Shown here in pieces: positions 16,995-25,743 of a stretch of DNA of 45,968 bases (within the stretch, counting starts at the first letter, position 1; each line of letters begins with the position of its first letter). Location: NCBI GenBank assembly GCA_964019655.1, contig CAXHTR010000010.1:1-45968 (forward strand), read 5' to 3'. A program made the position numbers and the translations under genes. The stretch is from Perkinsela sp. pyNocScin1 (Eukaryota; Euglenozoa; Kinetoplastea; Prokinetoplastida; Perkinselidae). The notes beneath the pieces are model-generated. The model saw nothing but the letters and a program-made list of their open reading frames with translations, was not told the DNA's origin and searched no databases.

Positions 16995-17654
16995 TCAGCC
17001 CATGTCGTTTCGCACCTCCTCGACGATGCCAGCAGCAAGCAGCGGGATCGCGTCCTCATAAATCATATTCATACACTTGCCAGGGTAGACCTCGATGGTG
17101 CGTCCCGTGACCGATGAGATACCGATGTGGTCTTTGAGACCCTTGAGCACGATGTGGCGGCGCCCGCTCGGCGGCCTCCCCGTCGATGCGAGGCGAATGT
17201 CAACGTCACCGAGCGCATTCATGTACGATACGTTGAGCTCCTCATACTGGCGGAGGAAGTCCCGCTCGGCCTCGGACAAAAACTTGCCGGGGATCTCGGC
17301 CGTCGGCGGGGCCTCGCCGGGTTTCGCGCGCGGCAGTGGCTCGTCGATGCCGCACGTGCCCCACCACGACGTCGTGATGTGGTCGATGCGGGCCTTGAGG
17401 TAGACGCACATGCACCGCTTGTTGTGCAGCGCCTGGCCGCGGAGGACCTGCAGCCGAGACTGGAAGAAAGGGTCCTCCACGTTGACGTGGGGGTTGCCGA
17501 GGTCGCGCTGCAGCATGTTCCACGCACCGTTGATGCACTGCGTGCACCCGTGGACATTGTCCTCGTCGAAGGCACCGAAGTCGTCGCGGCCGCCGCGCTG
17601 ACGCAGCTTCATTGCCTTACGGACGAGAACCTTACCGTTGCTCTCGTCAAGCAT
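16995..17654 (-). CDS. PSF1: GINS complex subunit PSF1, 219 aa
   Basis: A subunit of the GINS tetramer that joins CDC45 and MCM2-7 in the replicative helicase. The match to PSF1 includes KAMKLRQ near the start (family KAxELI), HNKRCMCVYLKARIDHI (family HNKRCLLAYL-x-R-x-x-x-I, residues 87-103), a following SWW, FLSEAERDFLRQYEELNVSYM (family L-S-x-x-E-x-x-F-x-x-Y), and a short C-terminal B domain ending LLAAGIVEEV. The start is the ATG at 17654 (MLDESNGKVLV); the longer reading frame runs into the capping-enzyme gene. Compared with human PSF1 (196 aa) it carries a small insert of glycine and proline after the W-W (residues 107-130). Confidence 0.85.
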   Translation of the reverse strand: MLDESNGKVLVRKAMKLRQRGGRDDFGAFDEDNVHGCTQCINGAWNMLQRDLGNPHVNVEDPFFQSRLQVLRGQALHNKRCMCVYLKARIDHITTSWWGTCGIDEPLPRAKPGEAPPTAEIPGKFLSEAERDFLRQYEELNVSYMNALGDVDIRLASTGRPPSGRRHIVLKGLKDHIGISSVTGRTIEVYPGKCMNMIYEDAIPLLAAGIVEEVRNDMG

Positions 17655-17757
17655 CGCATGTGAGAAGTAATGAACGAGAGAGTGAAAAGATAGAGCTGCA
17701 CAGTGCCGAATAAATCTTATCTTTGGAAAGGATCTGGCGACGAGCGCATCAAGACGA

Positions 17758-20700
17758 TTACCTCGTCTTCCGTAAAATAATGCCTCGGTACAGCCCGCAT
17801 ATCTCCTGCACCTCTGCTGGGAGGCTGTGCCATCGCGTCCGCTCAGAGGGCACTTCTGGCCCGGGACGCTTCTTCTCCCCAGCGATTTTTCTGAAAAAGG
17901 CGGCTGACCGATCCGGAAACGAGGCCGGGTCAAACGCAGAGGTCGCATCGGTGACCTCGAACGGGGAATCTGTGTCGTGCAGGAGGTCTGCGCCGTCAAT
18001 CGCCGCACGGAAGAGGTCTGCGAAGGACTGCTTGAGCACCACCTCTGTCAGCCCGTACTCTTCGGCAATGGCGAGAAGGTGTGCGCTGTTCACGATGTAC
18101 TCCGTCTCACCGTCGACGACGTTTCCGAGTGCGAAGCTGTATGCTTTGCCGTACGGCGATGTGCCACTTTCGGTCTTTCGGATGGTGCACACGCCGCCCG
18201 ATGAAGCCCACTGCTGTGTACCCTGAAGATTTTGGGCGAAGACTTCTTCGTCCACGTACGTGGCGACAAGGACACCGCCCGGCCGGAGGCCCGCACTGAC
18301 ATTTGCAAAGAGTCGCCGGAGGGCAGCCTCGTCCCGGAACGCGTAGTGGATCGCAAACTGGATGCTGACAGCATCGAAGTGCTCGCCCTCACCGATGGAG
18401 TTAAAAAAGTTCGTGAAGACGCCCTGCAGGTTGTGCGCAAAGCAGTCAGCGTGGACGAAGCGCAGTGGGATGCCGACGGGGAGCGTCTGCTGCTGCCTGC
18501 GGTCGACCGCGCGCTTTCGCGTGGCGTTCGTGGAGAGCCCGGGGGTGACGGCGTATCTGCACGCGGCTGCGCCGAGGGAGAGAAGACTCCCGTCGATGCA
18601 GAGCGCCCCGCGCATCGTCACTGTCGAGTTATCCGCGAGCTGCTCGCCATGGAAGTGCTTCATCTTCATGAGGTCGCCGCCGCGGCCGCTGCATAGGTCG
18701 AGGACGAACGCCCGATGGCCCCTGACCCACCGTCTTGACGGGTGGAGCGGCTCGGCGTCGCGGGAGGCGAGAGCCGCGCGCATGGCGTACGCCTGGAGCA
18801 CAAATTTGAGAAAATTGTTGACACACCGGACGTGTGCGCAGATGTCAGTGTTGCACTTGTCGGCCTGCGCTTCCTCGCGCCCCATCTGCGTGCTGATGCG
18901 GTCGTAGTGGTGGAACACAGATCGATTGGCAACTGCTTCGCCATTCGTTGCACTGTCTTCCACTGGAAAGTAAACTTGGGTGTCCTTCGTAAAAGCGGTG
19001 CGCAGCGAGCGTTCAAAGATGCCCATCGGGCTTTCGACACCTGGGGCTGCGATGGCGACGCGCTCGCCAGTCTCATGTTGCTTGGCGATGATAGCGAGCA
19101 GGTGGGTAATGAGTTGCTGTGCTGTGATTTCGATACCTGCGTGCCGTCGCTGGACGTGGAATATCACCCACTTGCCCTGTGACGGGTCAAAGTAAACCTG
19201 GACAGCCACTTCGCTGTACGTCTCGCTGCCGCCTGTGTTGGCGATTGCCATAGCGAGCGCTGCGCGCATGGGGGCCGGGTCTGCACCCGCTGCGAAAGTG
19301 TACTGGGACTCGTCCATGATATTGACGGGGAAGGGCCGCTGTGGCACGTAGGCTTTCCGCTCTTGATGCTGCGGTGCTCGCTCCACGACCCGCGGATCGC
19401 ACGAGGTTTCGAACTTTTGCTCGGAAAAGTTCTTTGGGTCAACGAGCGTCTGGAGCTTGATGACAGGCTGGAACCCAAGGTCCTTCATGTCCCCGCGCGG
19501 AAAGATCTTTGCGAGGAGATAGACAGGGGGTAATGCTCTCGATGGAATGCAATAGGTGGCTTCGGGTGCAGTGTGCACGTGCTTTGCAAGGCAGAGCTTT
19601 TCTATGTCAGTGGCCGTTATGCGCTCGGCGATTGCTTCGAGCACGTTGCAGACTGTCAGAAAGCTATTGCCCTCTCGCTTGTCGCTACGCTCGCTCATCA
19701 AGCGCCACACGGGGCCGCCTGCCCCATCAGCGCTCGGTTCAAGTTGAAGCTCACATACGCTGCGCAGCGGTGAGCAGCTGTTCGGGACTCGAATGTGCGA
19801 TAGCTGCGGAAGCTGAACGTGGCCCTCGAGAGCGACGCCGCCACCTCCAATTTTGTGTTTGATGTGGAAGAGAAGATGCGCACGCTGAATTGTTGCAGCC
19901 GCTTCCACTTCATCTTCAGAAAAGCGTGCGTGTCCGTCAGCATGCACAAGCCAATCAATACTTTGCTTCTCAGTCCATTTCCACTTGAGCAAGTGACGGC
20001 TTCTTCCAGGGGAAAGCCGAAAGTAGCGCTGCGACACAGGGGTAAAAATAAGCCCATCGTTGAAGTGTCGCTCATCGAAGACATACTTATCTCCCCGGGG
20101 TTTGATCATACTCAACACTTTTTCTACTTCGTCAAGTTCGTAGTACTCTTTGTAGAATGCGGTGAAGCTGTAGCTGCTCGGCCGCGAGCTGTGATCTGGA
20201 AAAAACGATCGAATGACCTTCAGCCGAGATCGTAAACACATGTGCGAGCAACTGCGCGTGGAAGAAGGATTGGCATCAAGCAGAGGAGAGTCGCTGTGTG
20301 GCGGTGAAATCGTTTCAAGAAGTTTTTCGCTCGCATTAAAAATATCGAAGATTGCATACGCTAGAGATTTCTCTTCGCCGATTTCCTGATAGAGCTCGCC
20401 ATCGACCAAGAGCGAAAATGTGCCGGTGTTTGCCAATCTTGAGTGCACATTTTTTGTAATTTGAGCTGGCTCATTGAGAAGGTACAAGGAATCACAGCTC
20501 CGGTCGAACATATAGACGAATTCTCGCCCCGTTTCTGGAAGAAACTGAAGCGAAGCAGATGCAAATTCGTCGGGAATTTTATGAGGATCTACCACTGTCT
20601 GAGTGATACAAAGCTTTACTGAGCTTTCGTTCGATGTAGCCGTAGCTTTGAGTAAGTATGCACTGAGCTTTGCCTCAGTTTCAGTCTCGCATTCTCTGTG

Positions 20701-21321
20701 GCAAATTTGTGCTTTAAGCTTTGTGCTCAGTGCAATACATACGTGCTTAGCATCAGAAGTTAATAGCTTCTTCATCCCGGCGTACAGAGAGATTGTATCT
20801 AGTAGGGATAGCTGAGCTTCTATGTCATGAATCTTCCAACCAAAGAAACTTGGGTTATAAGACAGGTACATGAGCGTTCGAAGTCCATCTGATTTTTCAG
20901 TCAGAAGATATTCGATATTGTCCTCTTTGAATTGCTCTAAATCCGTCTCTTGGAGGCAAAAGACTTGATGAAAATTCTTTCGACTCAAGGTGCATGCCAT
21001 TGGTCCAGGAAAGTATACAGGCACAGGAGATTCTGCCCATTCCCTCGGTCTCGAGCTATCCGCAAGATTCAGAATCTGATTCCATACTAGGCAATCTTTA
21101 TCTATCGTTCTTGACGCACTTTCTTCCCCCTGAGCTCTAAACAATTCATCTAGAAGTGCATGAGCTTCGAGAGGAAATCTGAAAGAGTTATCCTCTAAAG
21201 GGGAGATGCTGTGCAGAATATTTTCGTGTAGCTTCTTAGTAATGCACGCATTTGTCCGAAGAAAAATGCCAGGATCTAAATTGTTCCCTTTGCTTGAATG
21301 GATTGTTCTCAAACTGGACAT
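17758..21321 (-). CDS. CGM1: Bifunctional mRNA capping enzyme: guanylyltransferase plus cap (guanine-N7) methyltransferase, 1187 aa
   Basis: It adds GMP to the 5' end of RNA and methylates N7 of the cap guanine. The guanylyltransferase part shows nucleotidyltransferase motif I KSDG at residues 143-146 (the lysine receives GMP), motif III LLVDGELY, motif IV FNDGLIFTP and motif V LKWKWTE. The methyltransferase part has the SAM-binding VLDLCSGRGGDLMKMKHF near residue 870, FVHADCF, and VSIQFAIHYAF, matching the cap-methyltransferase QFxLHYxF block. The order is that of T. brucei CGM1, which acts on the SL RNA, whose cap is later extended to cap 4. Most eukaryotes use separate enzymes or a triphosphatase-guanylyltransferase fusion. 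The SL genes in this same window are its expected substrate. Confidence 0.93.
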   Translation of the reverse strand: MSSLRTIHSSKGNNLDPGIFLRTNACITKKLHENILHSISPLEDNSFRFPLEAHALLDELFRAQGEESASRTIDKDCLVWNQILNLADSSRPREWAESPVPVYFPGPMACTLSRKNFHQVFCLQETDLEQFKEDNIEYLLTEKSDGLRTLMYLSYNPSFFGWKIHDIEAQLSLLDTISLYAGMKKLLTSDAKHVCIALSTKLKAQICHRECETETEAKLSAYLLKATATSNESSVKLCITQTVVDPHKIPDEFASASLQFLPETGREFVYMFDRSCDSLYLLNEPAQITKNVHSRLANTGTFSLLVDGELYQEIGEEKSLAYAIFDIFNASEKLLETISPPHSDSPLLDANPSSTRSCSHMCLRSRLKVIRSFFPDHSSRPSSYSFTAFYKEYYELDEVEKVLSMIKPRGDKYVFDERHFNDGLIFTPVSQRYFRLSPGRSRHLLKWKWTEKQSIDWLVHADGHARFSEDEVEAAATIQRAHLLFHIKHKIGGGGVALEGHVQLPQLSHIRVPNSCSPLRSVCELQLEPSADGAGGPVWRLMSERSDKREGNSFLTVCNVLEAIAERITATDIEKLCLAKHVHTAPEATYCIPSRALPPVYLLAKIFPRGDMKDLGFQPVIKLQTLVDPKNFSEQKFETSCDPRVVERAPQHQERKAYVPQRPFPVNIMDESQYTFAAGADPAPMRAALAMAIANTGGSETYSEVAVQVYFDPSQGKWVIFHVQRRHAGIEITAQQLITHLLAIIAKQHETGERVAIAAPGVESPMGIFERSLRTAFTKDTQVYFPVEDSATNGEAVANRSVFHHYDRISTQMGREEAQADKCNTDICAHVRCVNNFLKFVLQAYAMRAALASRDAEPLHPSRRWVRGHRAFVLDLCSGRGGDLMKMKHFHGEQLADNSTVTMRGALCIDGSLLSLGAAACRYAVTPGLSTNATRKRAVDRRQQQTLPVGIPLRFVHADCFAHNLQGVFTNFFNSIGEGEHFDAVSIQFAIHYAFRDEAALRRLFANVSAGLRPGGVLVATYVDEEVFAQNLQGTQQWASSGGVCTIRKTESGTSPYGKAYSFALGNVVDGETEYIVNSAHLLAIAEEYGLTEVVLKQSFADLFRAAIDGADLLHDTDSPFEVTDATSAFDPASFPDRSAAFFRKIAGEKKRPGPEVPSERTRWHSLPAEVQEICGLYRGIILRKTR

Positions 21322-21493
21322 ATTCTTGGGCTGCTATTATCTAGTAGGCTGCATACGTAAAGCTATAAAAATAGCACGAACAACGGCATTTGTACTAACC
21401 TAAGCAACGTCTCTTTCCGAAGAAATGACTTATATTATTGCTTGATTAGAAAGAAGAGACATCGCTAGCTCATGTGAGCTTAGAAGTGAGCAT

Positions 21494-22156
21494 TTAGAAG
21501 CCCTGGTTGTTCGCCGGTGGCTGCTGGCCCTCGAACTGCTGACCTTCAGCTGGTGGCATGTTGTTGCCTGCGCCATTCGGTGGGTAGTACATGCCCTGTG
21601 GGTACATCGGCGCTGCACCTCCTCGTGGTGGGTAGCCCATGAATGGTGGGGCATAGTTCGGGTAGCCGTATGGCATGTAACCGCGTCCATCGTAGGGATT
21701 CATCATTCCGTAGCCGCGTCCGTATCCCATCATGGCGTACTGACCTCGGCGGCCAGGGTGTCGGACAGTGTCGCGCTTTGGGTAGACATCAATAACTTGG
21801 CCATTGAGCGTGCTGTTGTGCAGCTGAAGGGCCGCCTGGAGTCCATCACTATCCTCGAATTCGACGTAGCCGCAGCCTTTGATCTGACCCGTCGGGTGAA
21901 GTGGAACAGCAACGCGTCGAATATTTCCGCATGGGGAAAAGAGAGTCTGGAGATCTTCACGAGTTGTTGATGGATGGAGGTTACCAACGTAAGCAGACAC
22001 GGTAGAGATAGAGCTGCTGATCGTGGTATCATCGTAGCCCATGGGTCCACGGTAGTGAGCGTATTGATCTTGAGGCATGCCACCCTGGTAGTAATCTCCC
22101 TGAGGATGCTCCTGGTTCTCGACATGAGACTCCACTGGTTGCTGGTTATCGGCCAT
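21494..22156 (-). CDS. Single-RRM RNA-binding protein, PABPN1/Pab2-like, minus-strand paralogue, 220 aa
   Basis: The start is the ATG at 22156 (MADNQQPVES); the codon at 22180 is TTG. There is an N-terminal acidic-polar tail of about 55 residues, then one RRM: RNP2 AYVGNL near residue 65, RNP1 KGCGYVEF near 105, ending VIDVYPKRDTV. The C-terminal ~85 residues are rich in G, Y, P, M and N (GRGYGMMNPY, GYPPRGGAAPMYP), a low-complexity tail likely to mediate condensation or protein contacts. The RRM with V-Y-P/A-K-R-T/D at its end resembles nuclear poly(A)-binding protein 2. The protein is about 65 percent identical by eye over the RRM to the one at 23377-24120. It is the first gene of the minus cluster. 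Confidence 0.85.
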   Translation of the reverse strand: MADNQQPVESHVENQEHPQGDYYQGGMPQDQYAHYRGPMGYDDTTISSSISTVSAYVGNLHPSTTREDLQTLFSPCGNIRRVAVPLHPTGQIKGCGYVEFEDSDGLQAALQLHNSTLNGQVIDVYPKRDTVRHPGRRGQYAMMGYGRGYGMMNPYDGRGYMPYGYPNYAPPFMGYPPRGGAAPMYPQGMYYPPNGAGNNMPPAEGQQFEGQQPPANNQGF

Positions 22157-23376
22157 TATAATATTTTTTAATATAGTCAAGAAGAGATTGAATACTTATG
22201 AGTGGATTTTTTCGAGATTGCTCTTCTCATTAAGAGATCACTCGTGAGTATTATACTACAAGAGCTTATATTGGAAATCCGAACTCTAGGGAATCATGTG
22301 CTCTTGAGGATAAATTGCGCAAAAATTTTAGCCAAAATGTTAAGCTTCTAACTACAGCAACAACGACAATAGGTAGAACAGAGTGGAACTAGTAGAAAAC
22401 TATGGCGAAAAGTAAGCGATCTGTATTGAGCACAATAATCTTCAGTTTAGAGCTTAATACGGTAATCCTATTTTACAAAGTATGGACGGTGGTAGAAAGA
22501 ACCAAATATATCAGTTGGCCGTGCTTTTCCATAACATTCTCTCTTGTTTATATTATTCTTCCGCAGTCCAAAATATCAATGCACAATTTTGCTTCGAGCT
22601 GAGCTTGTACTTGAAGATTTTTAAATATATCAGCTACTGAGCGCGCATCCCATCACGATATACCAGAAAGAATCGAGAGACATAAAATCTGGCTCCAATG
22701 TATGAGAGCTAGAAATTTCACTCGGGCGTTCTTATAATTTTGCGATATCAATAGACACATACGCGTGACGAGACGCTCAGGTAAAATATATCATGCCCCA
22801 TACGATGAAAATATGCAACTGATGAATGTGCACATTCGAAATTGACTTGCCAAAAAAATACTGTGTTGCAAATTCCCTATTCCTGCAAGCTTAATGGTCA
22901 CTTGTTCAAGTACAGACATTGAAGCTGCCTACATAATGTACAAATATTAACTCCACGGTTCTCAGAAATTACAGAGCCGGCGACTAGTATCTTAATTATT
23001 ATAAGTGTCTAAAATGCAGCAATATGGACCCTATATCTTTTCTCGAGCGACATGCATTTCCGGATCACTCTTATACTCTTGTTTGGCCTTTGGTGCATTA
23101 AGCTTTTCGCTATCAAAATTTTTTTCTGGCACTATTACAAGCTCGCTTTGGGTTTATAACTTCATCAGCTTATTCCGTACCAGTCCAAAATCTGAAAACT
23201 CGCAATTCGGCAGATTAAATGTCGTATTTACAATTAAGTATCATTTGAATACGTGGACGTAGCTTGAATGCTATGTATAGATATTGAGCCTAGAAAATCA
23301 GACTATTGAAGGGCATTCTGCGTAACCGCCGTGTACTCTTTCGTACCTTACCAATAATATCATAAGAATATTTAGA
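22157..23376. promoter_or_regulatory. Divergent strand-switch region between two polycistronic gene clusters
   Basis: All intact genes from 21494 leftwards are on the minus strand, and all intact genes from 23377 to 42570 are on the plus strand. The 1.2 kb between them is AT-rich, has no convincing gene (the two short ORFs at 22402-22602 and 23005-23262 lack codon bias, and the second starts at GTG), and shows repeated short A/T runs such as TATATCA. In kinetoplastids, divergent switch regions are where RNA polymerase II starts in both directions. They are marked by H2A.Z, H3.V/H4K10ac and GT-rich tracts rather than by TATA boxes. The assignment rests on gene orientation; no defined promoter motif was identified. 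Confidence 0.8.
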
Positions 23377-24120
23377 ATGTCAGATAGCGCAGCAAACAAT
23401 AACAATGAAAATACTAGCTCGCCCCAGGAAAATGAATACCCCTCTGGAGAAAACTTAAATAACCACCAGCAATACGGCAACGGTATGATGGGAGGCATGG
23501 GCTATGGTGGTGTAACTATCAGCAGCTCGATATCAACAGTTTCAGCCTATGTTGGAAATCTCCACCCATCGACAACTAAGGAAGACCTTCAAAATTTATT
23601 CGAGGAGTGCGGAAGCATCCGGCGCATTGCTGTTCCGGTTCACCCGACAGGGCAAATTAAAGGCTGTGGCTACGTCGAGTTTGATGAGCCTGAAAGTCTC
23701 CAAAAGGCACTAGAGCTCCACAATACTAAGCTGAATGGTCATACCATTGATGTTTTTGCCAAGAGAGATACTGTCCGAGATATGCGAGGTATGATGCGTG
23801 GCAGAGGACGTGGCTACCCAATGATGAACCCGTATGGTAGAGGTGGCTATGCCATGATGAACCCTTACGGACGGGGAATGATGATGCCGTATGGAGGCTA
23901 CCCCGGGTACGCTGCACCCTATATGAATGGGCGCGGAATGGGAGCTCTACCCGGGTACCCGATGTACCCTATTCCACCATATGGCCGAGGAGGTGCCCCA
24001 GCCCCAGGATATGGAGCGCCTTATGGTCACGAGCAACCGATGGACCCGGAGTCTACGCCTGACAACGACAATAAAGAAAATACTGAAGATAAAAAGGCTG
24101 CGAATCCGGGAACTAAGTGA
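23377..24120 (+). CDS. Single-RRM RNA-binding protein, PABPN1/Pab2-like, plus-strand paralogue, 247 aa
   Basis: It has the same build as the minus-strand paralogue: a polar N-terminal tail rich in N, E and S; a block TISSSISTVSAYVGNLHPST identical in both proteins; RNP1 KGCGYVEF; and a C-terminal tail of repeated MMNPYGRG and GYPxYxxP units. It differs by an additional acidic-basic end (residues 225-247, DNDNKENTEDKKAANPGTK). The RRM type points to binding of poly(A) or A-rich RNA in mRNA maturation or export. It is the first gene of the plus cluster, so the pair sits head to head across the switch region. Confidence 0.85.
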   Translation: MSDSAANNNNENTSSPQENEYPSGENLNNHQQYGNGMMGGMGYGGVTISSSISTVSAYVGNLHPSTTKEDLQNLFEECGSIRRIAVPVHPTGQIKGCGYVEFDEPESLQKALELHNTKLNGHTIDVFAKRDTVRDMRGMMRGRGRGYPMMNPYGRGGYAMMNPYGRGMMMPYGGYPGYAAPYMNGRGMGALPGYPMYPIPPYGRGGAPAPGYGAPYGHEQPMDPESTPDNDNKENTEDKKAANPGTK

Positions 24121-24396
24121 ATCTAACTCCACTCGATAAGACGAAATATTTACTACGAACTGAATGGCAACTTTACTCTTCATGATATTGATAATATCAT
24201 TTTTCGTATGCTTTTCCTTCCAGTGTAAATGTCCAGTTATGCCCACTTTGTTTTCTAGTGCAGACAAGATCGATGATCATAGTTGAAGAAGCTATCAAAG
24301 AATGAGCTAGTTGTAGCTATAACACAATCTACACTCTTAAAAGTAACTAAAGTACTATTTCTCTCCTTAATTGTTTCGACATCTACATGCTGGTAA

Positions 24397-24951
24397 ATGA
24401 ACGATGATGAAGGCACCGATCGATCCCAGCTATTGGAAATCCATTTACAGCGAACGCTCAAGCTAGCTGTGCTTGCAGCCGAAGCAAAAGACTTTCAGCA
24501 ATCACAGCACCATGGTATGCAGTGCCGAGATATATTGCTCAGTATTTATGGTGATCAAAATAATATCAAACGTGTGGATTTCGATTTAGAGCCGCCGTTA
24601 AAAAATACAAGAATACGGAAATTTTATAAGAAAAAGCTGAAGAAGGATGCGAAACCTAAGCCTGTAGATACACTGGATATTGATTTGTACACGATACAAG
24701 AGCTATTTTGTCCAAACTGCATGGTTTTCCTCATGGCTGGGTTCACGCTCGATATTAACTTCGCACTGCCAGATGAATCTCAGCAACAAGATCTGCAAAG
24801 TTCAAACGATCACACTGCAGAGCAAGCGAACATACACAAAATTCCCGAATTTCCCCAAGAATTTGTATTCAAATGTAAAGCCTGTGGATTCATACTACCT
24901 AAATATCAATTAAGGCCTCCAGTGGAGGGGGAAGCAATAGTTGAAAAATAA
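24397..24951 (+). CDS. Zinc-ribbon protein, possibly Rpr2/Rpp21/Snm1-like, 184 aa
   Basis: The N-terminal half is helical (QLLEIHLQRTLKLAVLAAEA). A very basic patch follows (RIRKFYKKKLKKDAKPK, residues 71-88). The second half has CPNC near residue 108 and CKACG near 162, two C-x2-C pairs that would bind one zinc, with an MAGFTL after the first pair that recalls the P-G-x-T of the Rpr2/Rpp21/Snm1 family of RNase P/MRP subunits. A polar insert of about 35 residues lies between the pairs. Trypanosomes use a protein-only RNase P, so an RNase P role would be surprising; RNase MRP or an unrelated role is equally possible. Only the zinc-ribbon statement is firm. Confidence 0.6.
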   Translation: MNDDEGTDRSQLLEIHLQRTLKLAVLAAEAKDFQQSQHHGMQCRDILLSIYGDQNNIKRVDFDLEPPLKNTRIRKFYKKKLKKDAKPKPVDTLDIDLYTIQELFCPNCMVFLMAGFTLDINFALPDESQQQDLQSSNDHTAEQANIHKIPEFPQEFVFKCKACGFILPKYQLRPPVEGEAIVEK

Positions 24952-25232
24952 AGCGGATAATAGACGATTATTGCCGCTTTTGTCAGTCTCTATGGAATTT
25001 AGCATTGCTCTATACTCTGCTAGTATTCTCTACTATTCTATTGACCTAGTGAAGGTGGAGTCTAGTAATATTTAGGGGTATATCGATAATGACCATCGAT
25101 GCGGAAACGTCTTTGGATCTTGGAGATCATCGCGAAGTTTTTCTTTCAATTCCACCAGCGTTTAGTGTGACTGTTCGCACCTTACTATTTTAACTGTTGA
25201 TATTGAATTCTATTTACCCTTACACACATATA

Positions 25233-25634
25233 ATGAAGGTCATCAAGCCAGGAAAGGTTGTTATCATGCTCAACGGTCGCCACGCCGGCAAGAAGGGTGT
25301 CGTTGTTCAGACCACTGATAAGGGTACCAAGAGCAGACCCTACGGCCACGCTGTTGTTGTCGGTATCGATGAGTACCCACGTAAGGTCCACAAGCGCATG
25401 TCCAAGAAGACCATCGCGCAGCGCAGTCGCGTCAAGCCGTTCATTCGCGTCGTCAACCACACCCACATTCTCCCAACTCGCTACAACATGGAAATCATCA
25501 ACGACCTCAAGGGCAAGATTAATCTGACCTCTGAGACACACCGCAAAGACACAAAGAAAGAAGTCCGCGCTGTTCTCGAGGAGCGCTACATGAGCGGCCG
25601 CAACCAGTGGTTCTTCCACGCCCTCCGATTCTAA
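25233..25634 (+). CDS. RPL27: 60S ribosomal protein eL27, 133 aa
   Basis: A large-subunit protein. The start is the ATG at 25233 (MKVIKPGKVVIMLNGRHAGK), 12 codons inside the longer reading, because the family begins M-x-K-F/I-x-K-P-G-K-V and has the KOW motif at once (LNGRHAGKKGVVV). Further family blocks are RPYGHAVVVGIDEYP, SRVKPFIRVVNHTHILPTRY, and the C-terminal RNQWFFHALRF, close to the usual KNKWFFQKLRF. There is no intron. A splice acceptor at ...CCACCAGCGTTTAG (about 25164) fits, leaving a short leader. Confidence 0.97.
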   Translation: MKVIKPGKVVIMLNGRHAGKKGVVVQTTDKGTKSRPYGHAVVVGIDEYPRKVHKRMSKKTIAQRSRVKPFIRVVNHTHILPTRYNMEIINDLKGKINLTSETHRKDTKKEVRAVLEERYMSGRNQWFFHALRF

Positions 25635-25743
25635 ACCACTAAAGTACAAATAACATGAAAGCATAAGAATGTGAAAGTGGTGATCTTTTCTCTGTCATGA
25701 AGCGTTACGCGGTTTTCTTTTTCTGAGCACTTTAATTTACATC

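Noticed and set aside
16995-18008. Longer 337-aa reading of PSF1
   Set aside because: Its first 118 residues run through the intergenic gap and into the capping-enzyme gene and are not PSF1-like; the ATG at 17654 fits the family.
22402-23262. Two short ORFs (66 and 85 aa) in the strand-switch region
   Set aside because: AT-driven composition, no family likeness, the second begins at GTG, and both lie in the expected transcription start zone.
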